Shown here: piece after piece, positions 36,808 to 49,486 of the stretch
Position numbering within the stretch: position 1 is the stretch's first letter
How the letters are laid out: the number at the start of each line of letters is the position of its first letter
Assembly: GCA_026874595.1 (NCBI GenBank)
Contig: CM049318.1
Span: 31,840,956 to 31,904,955 of the forward strand
Direction of reading: 5' to 3'
Length of the DNA stretch: 64,000 bases
Source of the DNA: Sipunculus nudus
Taxonomy: Eukaryota > Annelida > Sipuncula > Golfingiida > Sipunculidae
Position numbers and translations under genes: made by a program
Notes under the pieces: model-generated
The model's database searches: none
Seen by the model: only the letters and a program-made list of their open reading frames with translations
Told to the model about the DNA's origin: nothing

Positions 36808-37079
36808 GTATATGCTCGTAACGCGGGTAGCCGTCAGCCAATCCTTGGAGTGGTAAACTACTTGCCAGAGAGGAAGCCGAGGTGGATGACGATATAATAA
36901 AGCTACACATTTACTCTTTATGCGAACACTGAATTACACTCAGACAGACCCCTGTCCACATAGTAAGGAATAATCAGTCGTAAATCTGTTGCAGACAAAT
37001 ATACGTATTACAAGTTACACGACCACTTGGTTTTAATTAATATACCTTCTACTTGAAAGTGTCTGTTATAATTATTATT

Positions 37080-37122
<43 letters not shown>

Positions 37123-37175
37123 TTATATATATATGTAGAGAGAGAGAGTAAGAGAGAGAGAGAAAGAGAGAGAGA
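37080..37175. repeat. (TA)n / (GA)n compound microsatellite
   Basis: TA run at about 37083-37119 followed by GAGAGA-type sequence to about 37178. Intronic relative to the host gene model. Confidence 0.9.
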
Positions 37176-37220
37176 GATTGAACACGGATTAACCTGACAG
37201 GTCCATGTCACAGCAAACAT

Positions 37221-37334
37221 CTGACAACCCTTTTTACAACCCTAGAGGGTTGTCAAATTGAAATTTTGACAACCTGGATGGTTGTTTTAGGTACACCCAT
37301 TTGACAACCCAAAAGTTGTCGATTAGACAACCCT
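37221..37334. repeat. Cluster of four small hairpins built on GACAACCC
   Basis: ACAACCCT-AG-AGGGTTGT (37236-37253), TTGTCAAA/TTTGACAA (37250-37272), ACAACC-TGGAT-GGTTGT (37269-37285) and GACAAC/GTTGTC (37303-37320) follow each other, with further direct GACAACCC copies at 37223 and 37326. No known family is recognised. Confidence 0.7.
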
Positions 37335-37354
37335 ATGTTTTCAGTGCAATAACC

Positions 37355-37985
37355 ATTCTTGATCCCGTTAAATATTGACTCGCGCCAGGTTGGGTCGAAA
37401 ATATTTAGACACAAAGACGGCTCATTATTTCTCCATACCTTATCAATTCCCTCGCACTTTGCTCAGTGCTATTAAAAACGTACTGACGTCAGTGTAAACA
37501 AACGCGTCCCGTGTTTATCTACGTATTATTTCTGTTAGACGGCCAACCTAAAGCACACAATTTGGGAACCTAAATATCTACATTTCTACTGGCAGTTGTA
37601 ACATCTCTCTACCACGGTGAGTGTTAGGTTTTGAAAATAAATCACACATCCAATATATAACAATAATACAAATAATAAAAATACTTATCATAATATTATA
37701 ATATTTCTTTAAACAATTTATTATTTAATAATTTATTATTTATATAGAGCAATGGAATATACACAGTTGAAATCCCTAGATTTATCCACGGTAATATTTA
37801 TGGTAGACAAGGTAGCCCTACATAAGATCAAGGAGTTATGACTTAAGAAAAGAGAGCTCATGGACTGCCGTCCAGCATCAAAGAAACCACGACATTTTAT
37901 TGCTGCTGCCCCTTGGACACCGTGCCATCATCACTCCTAAGAGTCAAACATTGTTGCTTTCGGCCGCTGACCCAAAGCATTGCTT
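37355..37985. repeat. Interspersed repeat, first-part copy B
   Basis: Same family as 22030-22760: CCCGTTAAATATTGACTCGC, CAAACGCGTCCCG, CTGGCAGTTGTAACATCTCT and ACCACGGTGAGTG in order. Lies in the intron between exons A and B. Confidence 0.65.
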
Positions 37986-38599
37986 TGCGTGATGGTTTAC
38001 ATGAAACTTCATAAAATCCAGATTTTTAAATTTTTGGTAAGTCATCACGTCACCATCAAAATCTGGTGACCCCTGAACTAATCGAATATGTGTAGAATTA
38101 GCCGAAAACCAAATTAAGGTGTGATAAGACATTGTTTAATCATTCACTTGAGTGCGATTAAATTTCATCATATTACTGTTATTAAGTTATTAAGTTATTG
38201 TGACAATACCTTCTACGGTGGATACACCATAATACGTCCCGTCAGAGATGGCCGAATAAAAGCAAAGGATCATAGCATTTTTAATGAAAACTGGAACAAC
38301 GATTTAATCCTCTGCTGGCCGGACGAAAAGGAATATTTCTAAGAAAAACAGGACGTCTAACAGAAACATGGAATTAATGTTCACATTTTTTATTGTATTT
38401 AACGACTTGGATTTATTATACATTGTAATCAATTGGTTCATATTCAGTTGGCTCGGGAATGAATATTACACGTACACTTAAACTTGCCCATATATTGAAA
38501 TCTGCACATGTACAACACAAATATATACAATATATATAAAAAAAAATTTATGTGACAAACGTATGCATGATGGTTCGGTCACCGGTCTTCCTAGAGTTT

Positions 38600-38880
38600 G
38601 CCAATGAACGTACTTAATCATACCAGGCCTGATCAAATTTATCAAGACACGAATACAGCTTTTTATTTAGCCTAGCCTTATCATTTGCCTCGTACTATGA
38701 CCCGACACTACACAAAACTCAGGACACAACTGCGCACAAAAAATTAAGTATACAAAATGTCCTATATAAATACATATATTTCACTAATAAGACGGCAAAC
38801 CATTTGAAAACTCAGTTGTTATACGTGTATATGATAATCTATATAGCTTCTGGCAGTTAAGACAGGTAGGTACATTAGAG
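38600..38880. repeat. Interspersed repeat, diverged copy C
   Basis: A weaker match to the start of copies A and B (CCAGGCCTGATCAAATTTATCAAGACACG, 38624-38652, and the following CTTATCATTTGCCTCG). Boundaries uncertain. Confidence 0.45.
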
Positions 38881-39065
38881 AATAAAGAAAGCTATTGATT
38901 GGAAGTATGAGTGATACAGCAAGAGATCATACGGTACAATTGCATCACAGTCGGCACTCTATCAGCGTTCAGGTGTATATGACATAATGTTGGATAGAGC
39001 AGATAGCTATAATAATGAACCCAAACAGAATTAAAAGCAGAGACATATCAATGTCTTCCCTACAG

Positions 39066-39212
39066 ATATGGTGTCATGGGAGGCCCACCGTTACAGTGGA
39101 CATGAAAGGTGGGGTCACTCAGTTGTCGCTGTGTCGGAAAGAGGCTCTATCTACTCCTTTGGTGGTTGGGAAATGAGTTCCGGGGGCATCAATGTCAGGG
39201 TTCTCAATACAG
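39066..39212 (+). CDS. Host gene exon B (phase 1-1), kelch-like repeat
   Basis: A CCTACAG acceptor and an ACAG|GTAAAT donor bracket 147 nt encoding SWEAHRYSGHERWGHSVVAV, then SIYSFGGWEMSSGGINVRVL. The RWGHS...V....G.IYSFGGW pattern is the first half of a kelch repeat, a four-stranded propeller blade used for protein binding. It continues in phase to exon C 13 kb away (ACA G + GC CAA ACA), where the W of the blade follows. Strong on motif and junctions; function unknown. Confidence 0.7.
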
Positions 39213-39931
39213 GTAAATTATCTTTCTTATGTGTCAGATTATATATCAGTTATCGCATTATTCTCTTCATATATATTTTCAATATAACATCGGGCTGGCA
39301 TGACTATCTTTGAGGTAAGAAATTTTCTTCTTTAACATCATCGAATTAACATTTTCCACATGTATTCTCGAAAAAAAAGTTTTATAATGACACCAGATGT
39401 CATGGTGGCTAAATGATAAAGACCTAACAGCATGGCCCGATCAAAACGTTGAATAAAGCAGCCATTGGTATATCTACTATTACAAAGACAAACTTAATCA
39501 TGCTAAAGCCAACATCGGTGAACATTCGGAAACAAATGAGACTCAGCTTCTTAACAGAGAGGGGAAACTCATGACGACACAAAGGAGGGGACTGAACCAT
39601 GGTATAGTAGTATTAAGTAGTAGCTGAAGAGGACAGTTAAAATATGCATAACCGGACTCTGGTTATGAGATTAAATTTTAAGGTATCGTGAAATACTGAA
39701 CCACGTAAGGAAACTATTTTCTTAAAATATGTTTATAAGTTAAAATAATAAACATTAGGTGTCTGCAATCTCTAGGACGATGGCACCTCATGATGATTAC
39801 TGTGCTTAGAGACAAGCTTTCATAATATTCACGGACAAAAAGAATTTAACAAGATGAAAAGAAACACAAATTTGTAATCAATTTGCAAATCATCCCTAAT
39901 TCATCCTCAATAACATATTGCTAGAAAAATA

Positions 39932-39981
39932 TACCCATCAACCCCTAAGTTACTATAATTCCGACCGGGGGTTGATGGGTA
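39932..39981. repeat. Perfect 14-bp hairpin
   Basis: TACCCATCAACCCC (39932-39945) and its exact inverse GGGGTTGATGGGTA (39968-39981) are separated by 22 bases. No T-run or gene lies next to it. Intronic in the host model. Confidence 0.8.
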
Positions 39982-40469
39982 GGGACTATAAAAAATTAGA
40001 GACTGAATTGGAGCATGGAGACTGAATTGATATCAAAGGCATTATTTTCTTGTTACACTTTCTATATTTTTAATCTGTTTTGTTTTCTTATCGTGATTTT
40101 TTCTTAATATGTAAATTTATTTCTATGTAACACAACTCTTTGAATTGTTTCACCAACTTTTCTCCAACCCGATTCCCGCGACAGTTACAAACGCGACAAT
40201 TACTCCAAGGACAATAACCCATTTGTTTGTGGAATATATATTTTAAATTATTAGTTGAATTGAGAATTATATCGCAAGTGATATGTTTACGTTTTGATGG
40301 GTTGCTTCTGATGTGTATTTAATCTTGGCTTGTCATATTACATGTATACTACTTGTAAGTAAAACAGAAACAAGAAGTGAATAAATTTGTTTCAGTATAT
40401 TTTACAGACTGGACGAGTATAGCAAAGAAACCATATTAAATAAATGTCCAATACATGGGCAGATATAGG

Positions 40470-40549
40470 CAATGCCTCTCAAGTAATCCCAAATGTCACT
40501 GTTCGTATTCCTGCACGATGTTCTTTATCCTTTGGTGGTGGTCCAGGTA
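40470..40549 (+). other. Possible cryptic exon with FGGG
   Basis: An open stretch reading NASQVIPNVTVRIPARCS and LSFGGGPG runs to a CCAG|GTACAC donor in phase 1, like exons A and B. An in-frame stop sits just upstream at about 40441 and the only usable acceptor (GGGCAG) is poor. Kelch resemblance is limited to FGG, so this is doubtful. Confidence 0.2.
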
Positions 40550-40738
40550 CACCCGTTTCTATTGAGATGGCACATAGCCTAAAACATCACATTAACAAAG
40601 AAATTATGAAATAATGCATAATTTATATCCCTTTTGAGTGTAAACGTTTCTATATTTTAAATCTGATCCTTTTAATATTTATTTGAAATTCATTTGTGTT
40701 AAATGTATACTCTTAACAGTATGTATACTGTTTATGTA

Positions 40739-40779
40739 TATATTTCAATGTATATATATATATGTGTGTGTATATATAC

Positions 40780-40834
<55 letters not shown>
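40739..40834. repeat. (TA)n-rich tract
   Basis: AT-rich sequence ending in a pure TA run at about 40786-40834. Confidence 0.9.
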
Positions 40835-40835
<1 letters not shown>

Positions 40836-43800
40836 CGATACACTTAATTTGTCACCGATTTCAAATATAATTTTTCAATTTAACATGTATGTCAAAGTTC
40901 CTTTGCAATAACCCTTGGTTTTCTAATCGGATAACATAGTAATAACGGCAACATTGTAATAAAGGCCCGTTGTGTAATAACAATGGTCATTATTTTAATA
41001 ATCATAACCTGTCCAACTTTAATAAATTAAAATCGCAACGGAACAGAAGGGAAAGTCATGTAATTATTAGAGTAGAGCTGATTATAATAAAATTTCATTG
41101 CAAATTAACTGAGAGAACGCAAATATTGACATTTTGTGACATGAATGTTTCAGTCGTTATTTTTTATTTTTTTATTTTTAATTTTCATTATTTTTGTACC
41201 TTTATGTACTCTCAGGCATTACTCTAATTTTATCAAAACAATATGTGTATGAGTATTTCATAGAGGTTAAGGTAGGGGGATATGGGTGATGCCATACTTT
41301 GCCTTCCTGATCTTTCGAACTTATTCTTGTAGTGTTTCTCAGCTGCCCGGGGAGAATACAATCAAGTAGCTACACATGTAGCTGGGAGGTTTTTTTTTTT
41401 GTTCTACATCTGCCTTCGCCAGGGTTTTATCAGTATCCATTAAGACCACGATGGGATTAAGCATGGAAGGCAATCATATCTAGATGCAAAACCGTTACCC
41501 CATCATGCTCCTTATATACTGTCTGCTGAGCTGTTTACATATTGTTACTGTGACACTTGACTAAAAAGGTTCAAAATATGTGTATATTTTGATAGTTTTA
41601 GGCGATTTTCAACATAGGTTCGTGTTACACCCCTCAAGTTATAAAGACCAGGTCCCCTTCAATGGAAGACTAAATCGGCTGAAACTAATACATACACTCC
41701 GAAAATGTATAAGACATAAGTTAACAAAACAAATCAATATATGACAAATCATACACTTACACATCTAATGAGAGGCGCTCCATGCATATAAACACTGATG
41801 ATCACAAGCGTCCAAAAGAAACACAAAATCACAAAAAAGCCCGTTTTGTCGCTGCACAGGGGAGATCTCAGTTTACACTGCTCTTGATCACATGACCATC
41901 GCGCACACGTGACACCGGAAGGTCAAGCCACTCACTCAGTCCACTCTCACTATGTACACAGTATTTTCAGTTCACTTGTTTATACACAGGGGAGCAATCA
42001 ACAGTTTCTCGCAAGAGTAAAGTTCACGCAGCACTTACTGATAGGCCCGTAACCTATATTATAAGAACTTAGAACCAATGTCTTTCACGGCTGATGTCTC
42101 CTTGATTCACCATCATTAGGTGACTAAATATGTCTTCACTCAACGATATTCAGTACCTCTAAAGGCTTTTGTGTAAATAAAATCCATGACTTGTTACTCG
42201 AAGCGCTTACAACAGATACAACTCGCCGGATTAACAGTCCGTCTGCAATTGCGATGTTCACTCTGAAGTTTTTCACAAAGATATCAGCGTGGCCCTCCTA
42301 AGACCATGACTGTTTAAGTTTTTATACATAGTGTCACGGTTGTCCTGACTCTGATGAAAGCGGACCTGCCTCCAAACTGCAGACAAGAGTCAGAATATAC
42401 CAAACATGAACAGAAAATTGTAGCGATTTTTCTCTCTACCATGGCTTATATGTGCGTGCTGACGGCAAAAGTCCAGACCGTCTTCTGATCATTCACCACA
42501 CTCCATTATACCGACTGTCATAAATTACATGAATATCAAATGGACACATCTCCAGAGACCAAACCCTGAGAAAAAAGCAAACTTAACAGATATTCGAGCA
42601 GTGTTCCGGTCTGCAGTGTTCTGGTCATCTTACCTCCGCATGTAAATAAAAAAACAGGAAAGTCGATGGTAGGGCTATCCAGCATTAAAGTGTCAACTAT
42701 TAATAAATACTTAGTAGAATGCAACTATATTACAGCTACATGGTAACATATTGTTTGTAATACGACCAGGAATAAAGGAAGTAATATCATTATTTTGTTG
42801 ACGTATGTAGCAAGGGTTGTCAGAAACAGATACGTTTCTAAGTTGAACCCTGTTCCATTTAGGTTCTCACGGTTGCCAAAGACGCTATAACGTATAATAT
42901 TAGGTTATGTCATTTACTAAGGGAAGGAAAGTCCCTTTTTATCTCTTTTGAATGAAGGAAGAAAAAGGCCATTTGTGAACTACTTCCGGAGTCAACCTGA
43001 TGAAAACATATGGAGTAGCCAGCTTTTCACAGAACACGGCGATGTCATACGCTTGAGCGTGCTGCTACAAAAAAAGCAAATATTTATAACTTTTAGCGAC
43101 CATTTTTTTATTCCACGTTTTAGGGACCCTTTTTTAACAATATTTGGGTCGGTCGGTAGAAATAAAAAAAAAATTCTCAATCAAGACAGCTCATATCCCC
43201 AAATTTTTAGAAAAAAAACATACGCTTGCAGTGGATGTAGCCTATAAAAATTCTTACGGTCACTCAAACTGGTCCAAAAATTCCACGAGTCACTTGTTTG
43301 GTAAATATTTAAACTGCTTAATAAAATTCTTCTAAACTTATCTGTGCAAAGATTTAAAGGAACTAAAGATGTAAGCTGGACACAGGGGTCAGATTTAAAT
43401 GTGTATTTACCCTTCAGCTGTGATTTGCTATTTAAAAGCAAAACGGCAAACTGTTCACAAAGAAAATTACTCTGCAAAAATGCTGATTACATTTACTTAT
43501 TCTAACACAAACAGTTTGTTTAGTTCTTATATTAAAAAAGAACTACCAGTAAAAAAAATATCTTCATATTTTGATGAAACCATTAAAATAATAGATATTT
43601 TGTGTAAGTTTCTTTCAATAGCATTCAACAGAAAAACAATATAATATTGACTGGAGGTTACACCCAGTATTATATTCCTTTTGCAGCTATTTTATTATGC
43701 CCCCTTATGACAGTTCTGGGTCTCTGCAGGACCCCCATCTGGCACGTAGGACTTCCGGGTTAAGACATCCCCAAAGGATGTGTAAAGTCTAGTTTCTATC

Positions 43801-45650
43801 CATTTCCATCCTATGTCAAAATGTTACAGTTTGAAAGGATTTTGTGTTTGAGATATCTACAATGGTCATTTATGAATTATGAAACCTAAATTTGTCAAGA
43901 GGAAGCCATTTTAAACCTTTTATCATGTTTGATTATCTTCTTCATCACGTTTACTTTTGCCCTCAGTTCATCGACCTTTTTACCTTCTGTGGAAAGTATT
44001 ATTCCCCATTTTACAGAAACAACTAAATCCAAAAGAATTTAGTAATCACATATAGACAAAATGAGAGAATAAATGATTTATTTCATCAAAGTTTATCGTT
44101 GGTCAAAAGAACTTTTAAAAATTGTAATCTATCAAAACAGGTATTGAAGTAATTTTACGCGTTCTACGAGAGTTCTCGCACCCACTAGAGACAAATGTCA
44201 AACTTAAATAAGGGGGAAAAAACTTTTATATTAGCCGTATTATAGTTTTTTTTGGTTGAGGGGAATGACATTTGTTTGATTTGTTGCGGAATCCAAAACT
44301 GTGATACTATCACGTTGGTGTAGAGCAGCAGTGCGAAAAGGAATCAATCATTTTGGGACGAGACAAATGTTTGAAGAACTTGATTTATCGTTGTTTGATA
44401 ATTGACAAAACTGGCCTTTGAATTAAGAGCACTTAATACATATAACTGCCCAAATTGCAATATATATTTCCTAAGGTTATATATTTTTTGTGATGAATTC
44501 TTGGGTTTCTTTCAAATCTTTAACACAATCCATGAAACTGTGCAAGTGTCAAATAATTGAAATGTGACACACGATCTGCTCGCCAGACGCTGCAAGATGG
44601 ATCACCAGACAGGTTTCAGTCCGATATTTCAAATTATAAAACATCCAAGAAAAGGATACTAAACGTAGTTTATAAGTTCTTGTATTATGTTGCAGTTATA
44701 TGGGAATAATATTTAGGTATACAGAGTATCTTGAAACATCGCCTTTTTTTCTTCTTAGTCCGGCTAAAGATGCCAAATTCCACATGTTTCGGATCAACGA
44801 AATCACTGGTCCATTATATTCATGAGGAGATTTATATTCAAATTAACCCATGTGCAATTGCCAATAGCGGTCGTGAAAGCTTTAGAAAGCCCGATTCACG
44901 TGATTACAGAAAGAAACAAGCACACTTGATTGAACTTAATTTGTAACCTTCAATATATTAATCGGCGTCAATCTAACATACGGTAAAATAACAAGAATCA
45001 TATCTATTTTTATTACGGCAATATTTATTTAACGCACAGTCCTGGCTTCGTTCACGATAACCTTCAACGAACTTGCGGTCACATGGCGTGTTGATCTTAG
45101 TCTCACCTCCATACAGGACCAAGAATAATCGCAACCATTAATCTGATATTAACGAAATCCACCTGTTTGTCGAGCCGATCTGACTGAATAACTGTCACGC
45201 AAGTAAACATAGGTCATGGCATAGTTTTTTCAAATTTACGAACAAAATACTATTTGCACTCTTCAAATTTTTATATTATTTATTAAATCTTTGACTTTGG
45301 AAGGTCGGCGGTACTAAAAGAAAGATGATCCGAGAATATAATTTTTATTTCGGAACATGACAGATCAGAATCAGCGGATCCGTAAAACATAAAACAAAAA
45401 GTAGTCGCCATAAGATAAAGTTGATAAAATGTTTCCATTATGCCTCATGCGCCGAGAATCCTGTCTCACTCGAACCACGCACACTTTGAGGGGGATACTT
45501 TAAAGCTAAATGACGTAACTTAAACAAACCAGCAGTTATATGTACGTTGACCTGGAGTAGAAGTACATGTATTTATCTTGAGCTTGGTTATTCTAAATAA
45601 CATTTATTCGTTGTTTGTATAACAAATAGTACCAGAAAAGCAAATCCCGT
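40835..45650. other. Long intron or intergenic, no supported gene
   Basis: AT-rich sequence between exons B and C of the host model. Frames of up to 99 codons (for example 42948-43247) have no recognised domain. The A/T homopolymer runs at 43065-43175 produce several short frames. A T-run lies at 41392-41401. Confidence 0.4.
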
Positions 45651-45654
45651 AATG

Positions 45655-45850
45655 GCGCGGATCCAGGATTTAGGAAAAGGAGTGGTCCAACCCTGGAGGA
45701 CTTATGGTCAAGTCCAAAAACATAAGATCCGCAAATCAGGAAAACGGGGTCCAAGCCACAATATTTGTATATTGTTTGGCAGCTGAAAAAAAGGGTGGGA
45801 GCGGATATCCAGACTCCCTGAAATCTCTGCCTGGATCCGCATCTGTGTAA
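45655..45850. repeat. Dispersed 'GGCGCGGATCC' repeat copy
   Basis: Starts GGCGCGGATCCAGGATTTAG and ends CTGGATCCGCATCTG, giving near-inverted ends. The interior GGAAAACGGGGTCCAAGCC matches the family at 3715-3905. The overlapping minus frame (45708-45926) is a by-product. Confidence 0.6.
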
Positions 45851-45975
45851 AAATATTGGATCTTAGTGGATATGTGTATTTGTTTAGAAAACTAGGTTTG
45901 TTATCTAATTCAGGGGCATATTGCATGTAGTCATGTATGACATTAACTATTAATGATAAGTGTCATTTATATTAT

Positions 45976-45979
45976 TATA

Positions 45980-46012
<33 letters not shown>

Positions 46013-46014
46013 AT
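45976..46014. repeat. (TTA)n microsatellite
   Basis: About 11 TTA units followed by imperfect AT-rich sequence. Confidence 0.9.
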
Positions 46015-46145
46015 TGTCGCAAATATTTATAAATCATATGTTTTCATCATTTTATAATATATGTTAAATTTCTACTAATAACACTTACTATAACGTTAAT
46101 AGTACCAAAGATAAAGCTATACCGGGTAAAAATATATGTACACAA

Positions 46146-47092
46146 TGTTATAGAATGTAAATGTTCTTATCACTATCTCGGGAATTAAATTTATTATGAA
46201 ATTGTACAAATTTAAGTTATTTCAAAGAACAAGAAATTCTAAGTCTGTTGTATCTTTACTTTATTATATATATATACATATATACACACACTTGATTATC
46301 AATATTTTATCTTTGTAAAATAGTTTTATTTGTTTAAAATAAAATATGTGTAAAATTTAATATATATAATATGTACATATATTATGTATAAAAAATAATA
46401 TTTAATTTATGTCGTTAAAAACCACAAATGAACAAAATTTGTTTAGGTAAGTTTCCCGGGCGTGTTTATTATGTAAGGTTTTTTAGATTGGTCGAGAAAT
46501 GGAAAATTCTCGTCTTGAGGTGAAAAGTTATATAAAGAGGCTGTGTTTTAAAGCCGGGAGAGAGGTGAGAGAATATTCCAGCGGACACAGAAGCGTGTAA
46601 GTCAGTTTGTGGGACCTATTCCGAAAAGTGCGGCAATTATAGATTTTCTTCAGATTTTCTTCTGGATTTGTGACGAATCTTATTTGGTCTTCAGTTTACT
46701 TTCGGGATTGTTACAAGAGCTTTACATTGGACTTTTATTCTCTGAGACAATTGTGTGAACTGTTCATCCGACTTATACATTTAAAAGGACTTGTCGCTGT
46801 GACAGTGGTGGTGACCAGGTATTGTGAACTTTGCTTATTTTACTGTGTGGTTGTATTGATTTGCTGTTTTACTGCTGTTATACTGTGTGATTGTATTGAT
46901 TTGGTGTTTTGTAATGTTCAGGTTGTTTTAAGAATAAATTATGGTTATTTGTTAACAAAAGGTCACTGACTTCTTTATTCATTCCCCTGGGCATTTCACG
47001 CTGCCTAGTGTTACAGGATCTGATTTTGTTTTTCATTACAAAACTTATGTTCATCACGCATACATGATCGGTTGATATAAGGTTCCGTAACA
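46146..47092 (+). repeat. Gmr1-like 5' LTR
   Basis: The right end GGTTCCGTAACA (to 47092) is firm. From about 46565 (GAGAATATTCCAGCGGACACAG) it aligns with the LTR at 61061-61700 in reverse complement. The left end TGTTATAGAATG at 46146 is inferred from similarity to TGTTACAGATG of the other LTR, making this copy longer (947 against 640 bp) with an AT-rich insert. It contains a TATA box and an AATAAA (46933-46938). Confidence 0.75.
46529..46536 (+). promoter_or_regulatory. TATA box in the LTR
   Basis: TATATAAA followed by a GC-richer stretch, upstream of the block conserved between the two LTRs and of the AATAAA signal. This is the usual position for the U3 promoter of an LTR element. Transcription start inferred near 46560. 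Confidence 0.5.
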
Positions 47093-47098
47093 TAAAAT

Positions 47099-47115
47099 TG
47101 GGGGCTCGTCCGGGA
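47099..47115 (+). other. Primer-binding site, tRNA-Pro type
   Basis: TGGGGGCTCGTCCGGGA lies six bases after the LTR end. It equals the well-known 17-base complement of the tRNA-Pro 3' end used by several gammaretroviruses. Here it would prime minus-strand synthesis of the retrotransposon. Confidence 0.85.
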
Positions 47116-47260
47116 GCCTTAATAGTTTTGAAAATTTATTAGGCCTTGAACTGGATATATTGTTTTATCATACATTGTTTACAAGATTACATTTTGTTTA
47201 CAAAACATTGTTTTCAGGATTTATTTCAGTGGTATTTGTTATTGCTTTAACATCTTAACA

Positions 47261-48420
47261 TGGCAGATTTCAAACCTGAGACATTTGTTGACGATCCCGA
47301 CCCTGATCAACTTGAACAGTTGAAAAAGGAACAGTTTTTGCGTTTGGGACAACACTTAGGGCTGAGTGTGAAAAAAATCTTTGAAAAAGCCTGATTTCAT
47401 TGCTAAATCATGCAAGATCTAGCTAATAAAGATTTCATTGAAGAGAGTGAAGTGGAAACATAAAAATATGACATCCTTGCTAAGCAGTTGGAATTAAAAA
47501 GGTTAGAAATGCAACATGAGCTAGCATTAAAACAGGTAGAGAGGGAAGAACATGAAAGGTTAGAAAGAGAAAGACTAGAAAAAGAAAAAGAAATTGAGTT
47601 AAAACGACTGGACTTAATATAGTCTACGTGCTGCCCCAACTCACAGTTTTGATGTTACTAAACACATCAGACTTGTCCCACCTTTAAAAAAAAGAGGTTA
47701 ATAAATATTTCCTACACTTTGAGAAGGTAGCTGAAAATTTAAAATGGCGTAAGGAAAATTGGACTATGCAATTGCAAAGTGTATTGACTGGCAAGGCCAG
47801 AGAAATTTATACAGAGCTTTCAGTAGAAGCCGCTTTTTACTATGACCAGGTTAAACGGTTAATCCTAAGAGGTTGTGAGTAAATTCCGGAGGCTTACCGG
47901 CAGAAATTCAGAAATAGGGAAAAGCGCAAAGAACAGACCTAAAAATGTAATGAAAGATTATGACACTTTGCGCCAGTTGATTTTGCTTGAATAATTTCAG
48001 CGCTGCATTAACGCAGATGTTAAAACTTTTCTGGATGAGAAATGTCTTGAAACACTTGACATACTGCTCAATTAGCTGATGATTATTCATTAACACACAA
48101 AAAGTCCTTTACTAGCAAATCAAACCATTCATTCACAAACAAGAATGTAAATCAGTGTGGTAAAAAGAAGTTTAAAGCGCAGTCATCCAGTACTAGTAGT
48201 CCTGATAGTTCAGCAAAGTCCATTGCTACATCTTAGTCCACGTCCACTGTGTCTAAGTCCAACAAAGACCAGTCATTTTCGAAGAAAATATGTAATTACT
48301 GCAAGAAGGTAGGTCATCTAATATCTGACTTGCGAATAAACCAAATAGCAAACCTTTTGTTTTGTTTCAATATCTATGCATAGCATAGTACAAGAGTCAG
48401 GCTTTTTTCATGTAAATAGG
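47261..48420 (+). pseudogene. Gmr1-like gag, frameshifted
   Basis: Starts MADFKPETFVDDPDPDQLEQ. After one frame break comes a Glu/Arg-rich coiled-coil stretch (about 47490-47620, LKRLEMQHELALKQVEREEH). Then follows a capsid-like block (about 47695-47920) with LQSVLTGKAREIYTELSVEA and AYRQKFRN. A zinc-knuckle remnant at 48290-48330 reads CNYCKKVGHLISDL, where the last zinc-binding Cys has become Leu. Stops at about 47392, 47452, 47620 and 47880 make it non-functional. Confidence 0.78.
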
Positions 48421-48763
48421 GGGTATACCTCCTTTGTTGACTCTAAAAAAGAGTTTGATGCTACGGAAGCCAACGTGCCGTCTAAATCCCAAGAAGAATT
48501 CGTAGCTTTGGGGTAAAAACCTCATTTGATTCCTGCGAGGAATTTAATAAGGCTAGGTCATTTCAAGACTCCTGCGAGGAGTATCCTTTAAATAAGGCTA
48601 AGTCTTTTTATGACTCTTGCGAGAGTATTTCAAATAAGGCCAGGTCCTCTTATGACAAACAGAAGTTTGTTTCTGCTGATGAAAATTCCTCCTATGACCC
48701 TGTTGTTCCTCTTTGCTTGTAATAAGGGTGTAGATTTCTTTAAAGACTCTGAAAAAAGAGTTA

Positions 48764-49486
48764 ATGACTAACACTGTCAATGTAAGTTTTCTGTTTGATG
48801 AAACTGAGATAGTAGATTCTTCTCCTGACTCTGAAATGGAGTTATTTGAGCCATTCATGCATGATGGTTTTGTATCACTTTCAAGTGATTTTTCCCCCGT
48901 TAGAATTTTAATATACACTGGTTCAGGCCAGACTCTCATGTTAGCAAACACTTTGCCATTTTCTAATAGGTCTTTTACTGGTGCACATGCACTTGTTAAT
49001 GGTGTGTTTTCAGACAAGCACACTTCATTTCCGCTTCACAGTATACATTTAAAGTCAGATTTGATTTCTGGGAATATTAGTGTGGGCATAAGAACTACTT
49101 TACCCTTCAAGGGAATTCAGTTGCTACTAGGCAATGATGTTGCAGGTGACAAAGTACAGCCTGTACTAATAGTGACAGAAAAGCCGTCACTTGATCAGGA
49201 TACTGATCCTGAAAGTCAGGAAATTCCTGGTTTGTATCATTTATGTGCTGTGACTAGATCTATGGCAAAGAATAACACACATGAGGATAAATGTCCTGAT
49301 AATAACACTCTTGGAGTCACTATTGACTCGTCTAACGACTCGTCTGTACAGAATACAGCATTTTCAAGGTCAGAACTCATCGCGGAACAGCATAGGAACC
49401 AAATATTTCATGGTTGTTTACTAGAGCAGTTTCTAAAGATGAACTGTCACAGAACCCAGTTTGTTTCTATGTTAAAAATGGAGTGC
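48764..49486 (+). pseudogene. Gmr1-like protease, active-site mutant
   Basis: A 241-codon open frame. At about residues 46-65, VRILIYTGSGQTLMLANTLP occupies the retropepsin active-site position, where the family has Asp-Thr-Gly; here Asp is Tyr. FKGIQLLLGNDVAGDKV (about residues 114-130) matches the protease C-terminal ILGxD-type motif. Further on, VTRSMAKN is the usual protease-integrase linker type. The open frame ends in the linker and the sequence continues in another frame as integrase. Confidence 0.75.

Noticed and set aside
40441-40549. Extra kelch exon starting with ATG at 40444
   Set aside because: In-frame stop right before the ATG, poor acceptor and only FGG in common with kelch blades; listed only as doubtful.
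47403-47639. Ser-rich 78-codon minus-strand frame
   Set aside because: Reverse strand of the gag coiled-coil region on the plus strand.
48598-49023. 141-codon minus-strand frame
   Set aside because: Shadow of the plus-strand protease frame; no recognised domain.
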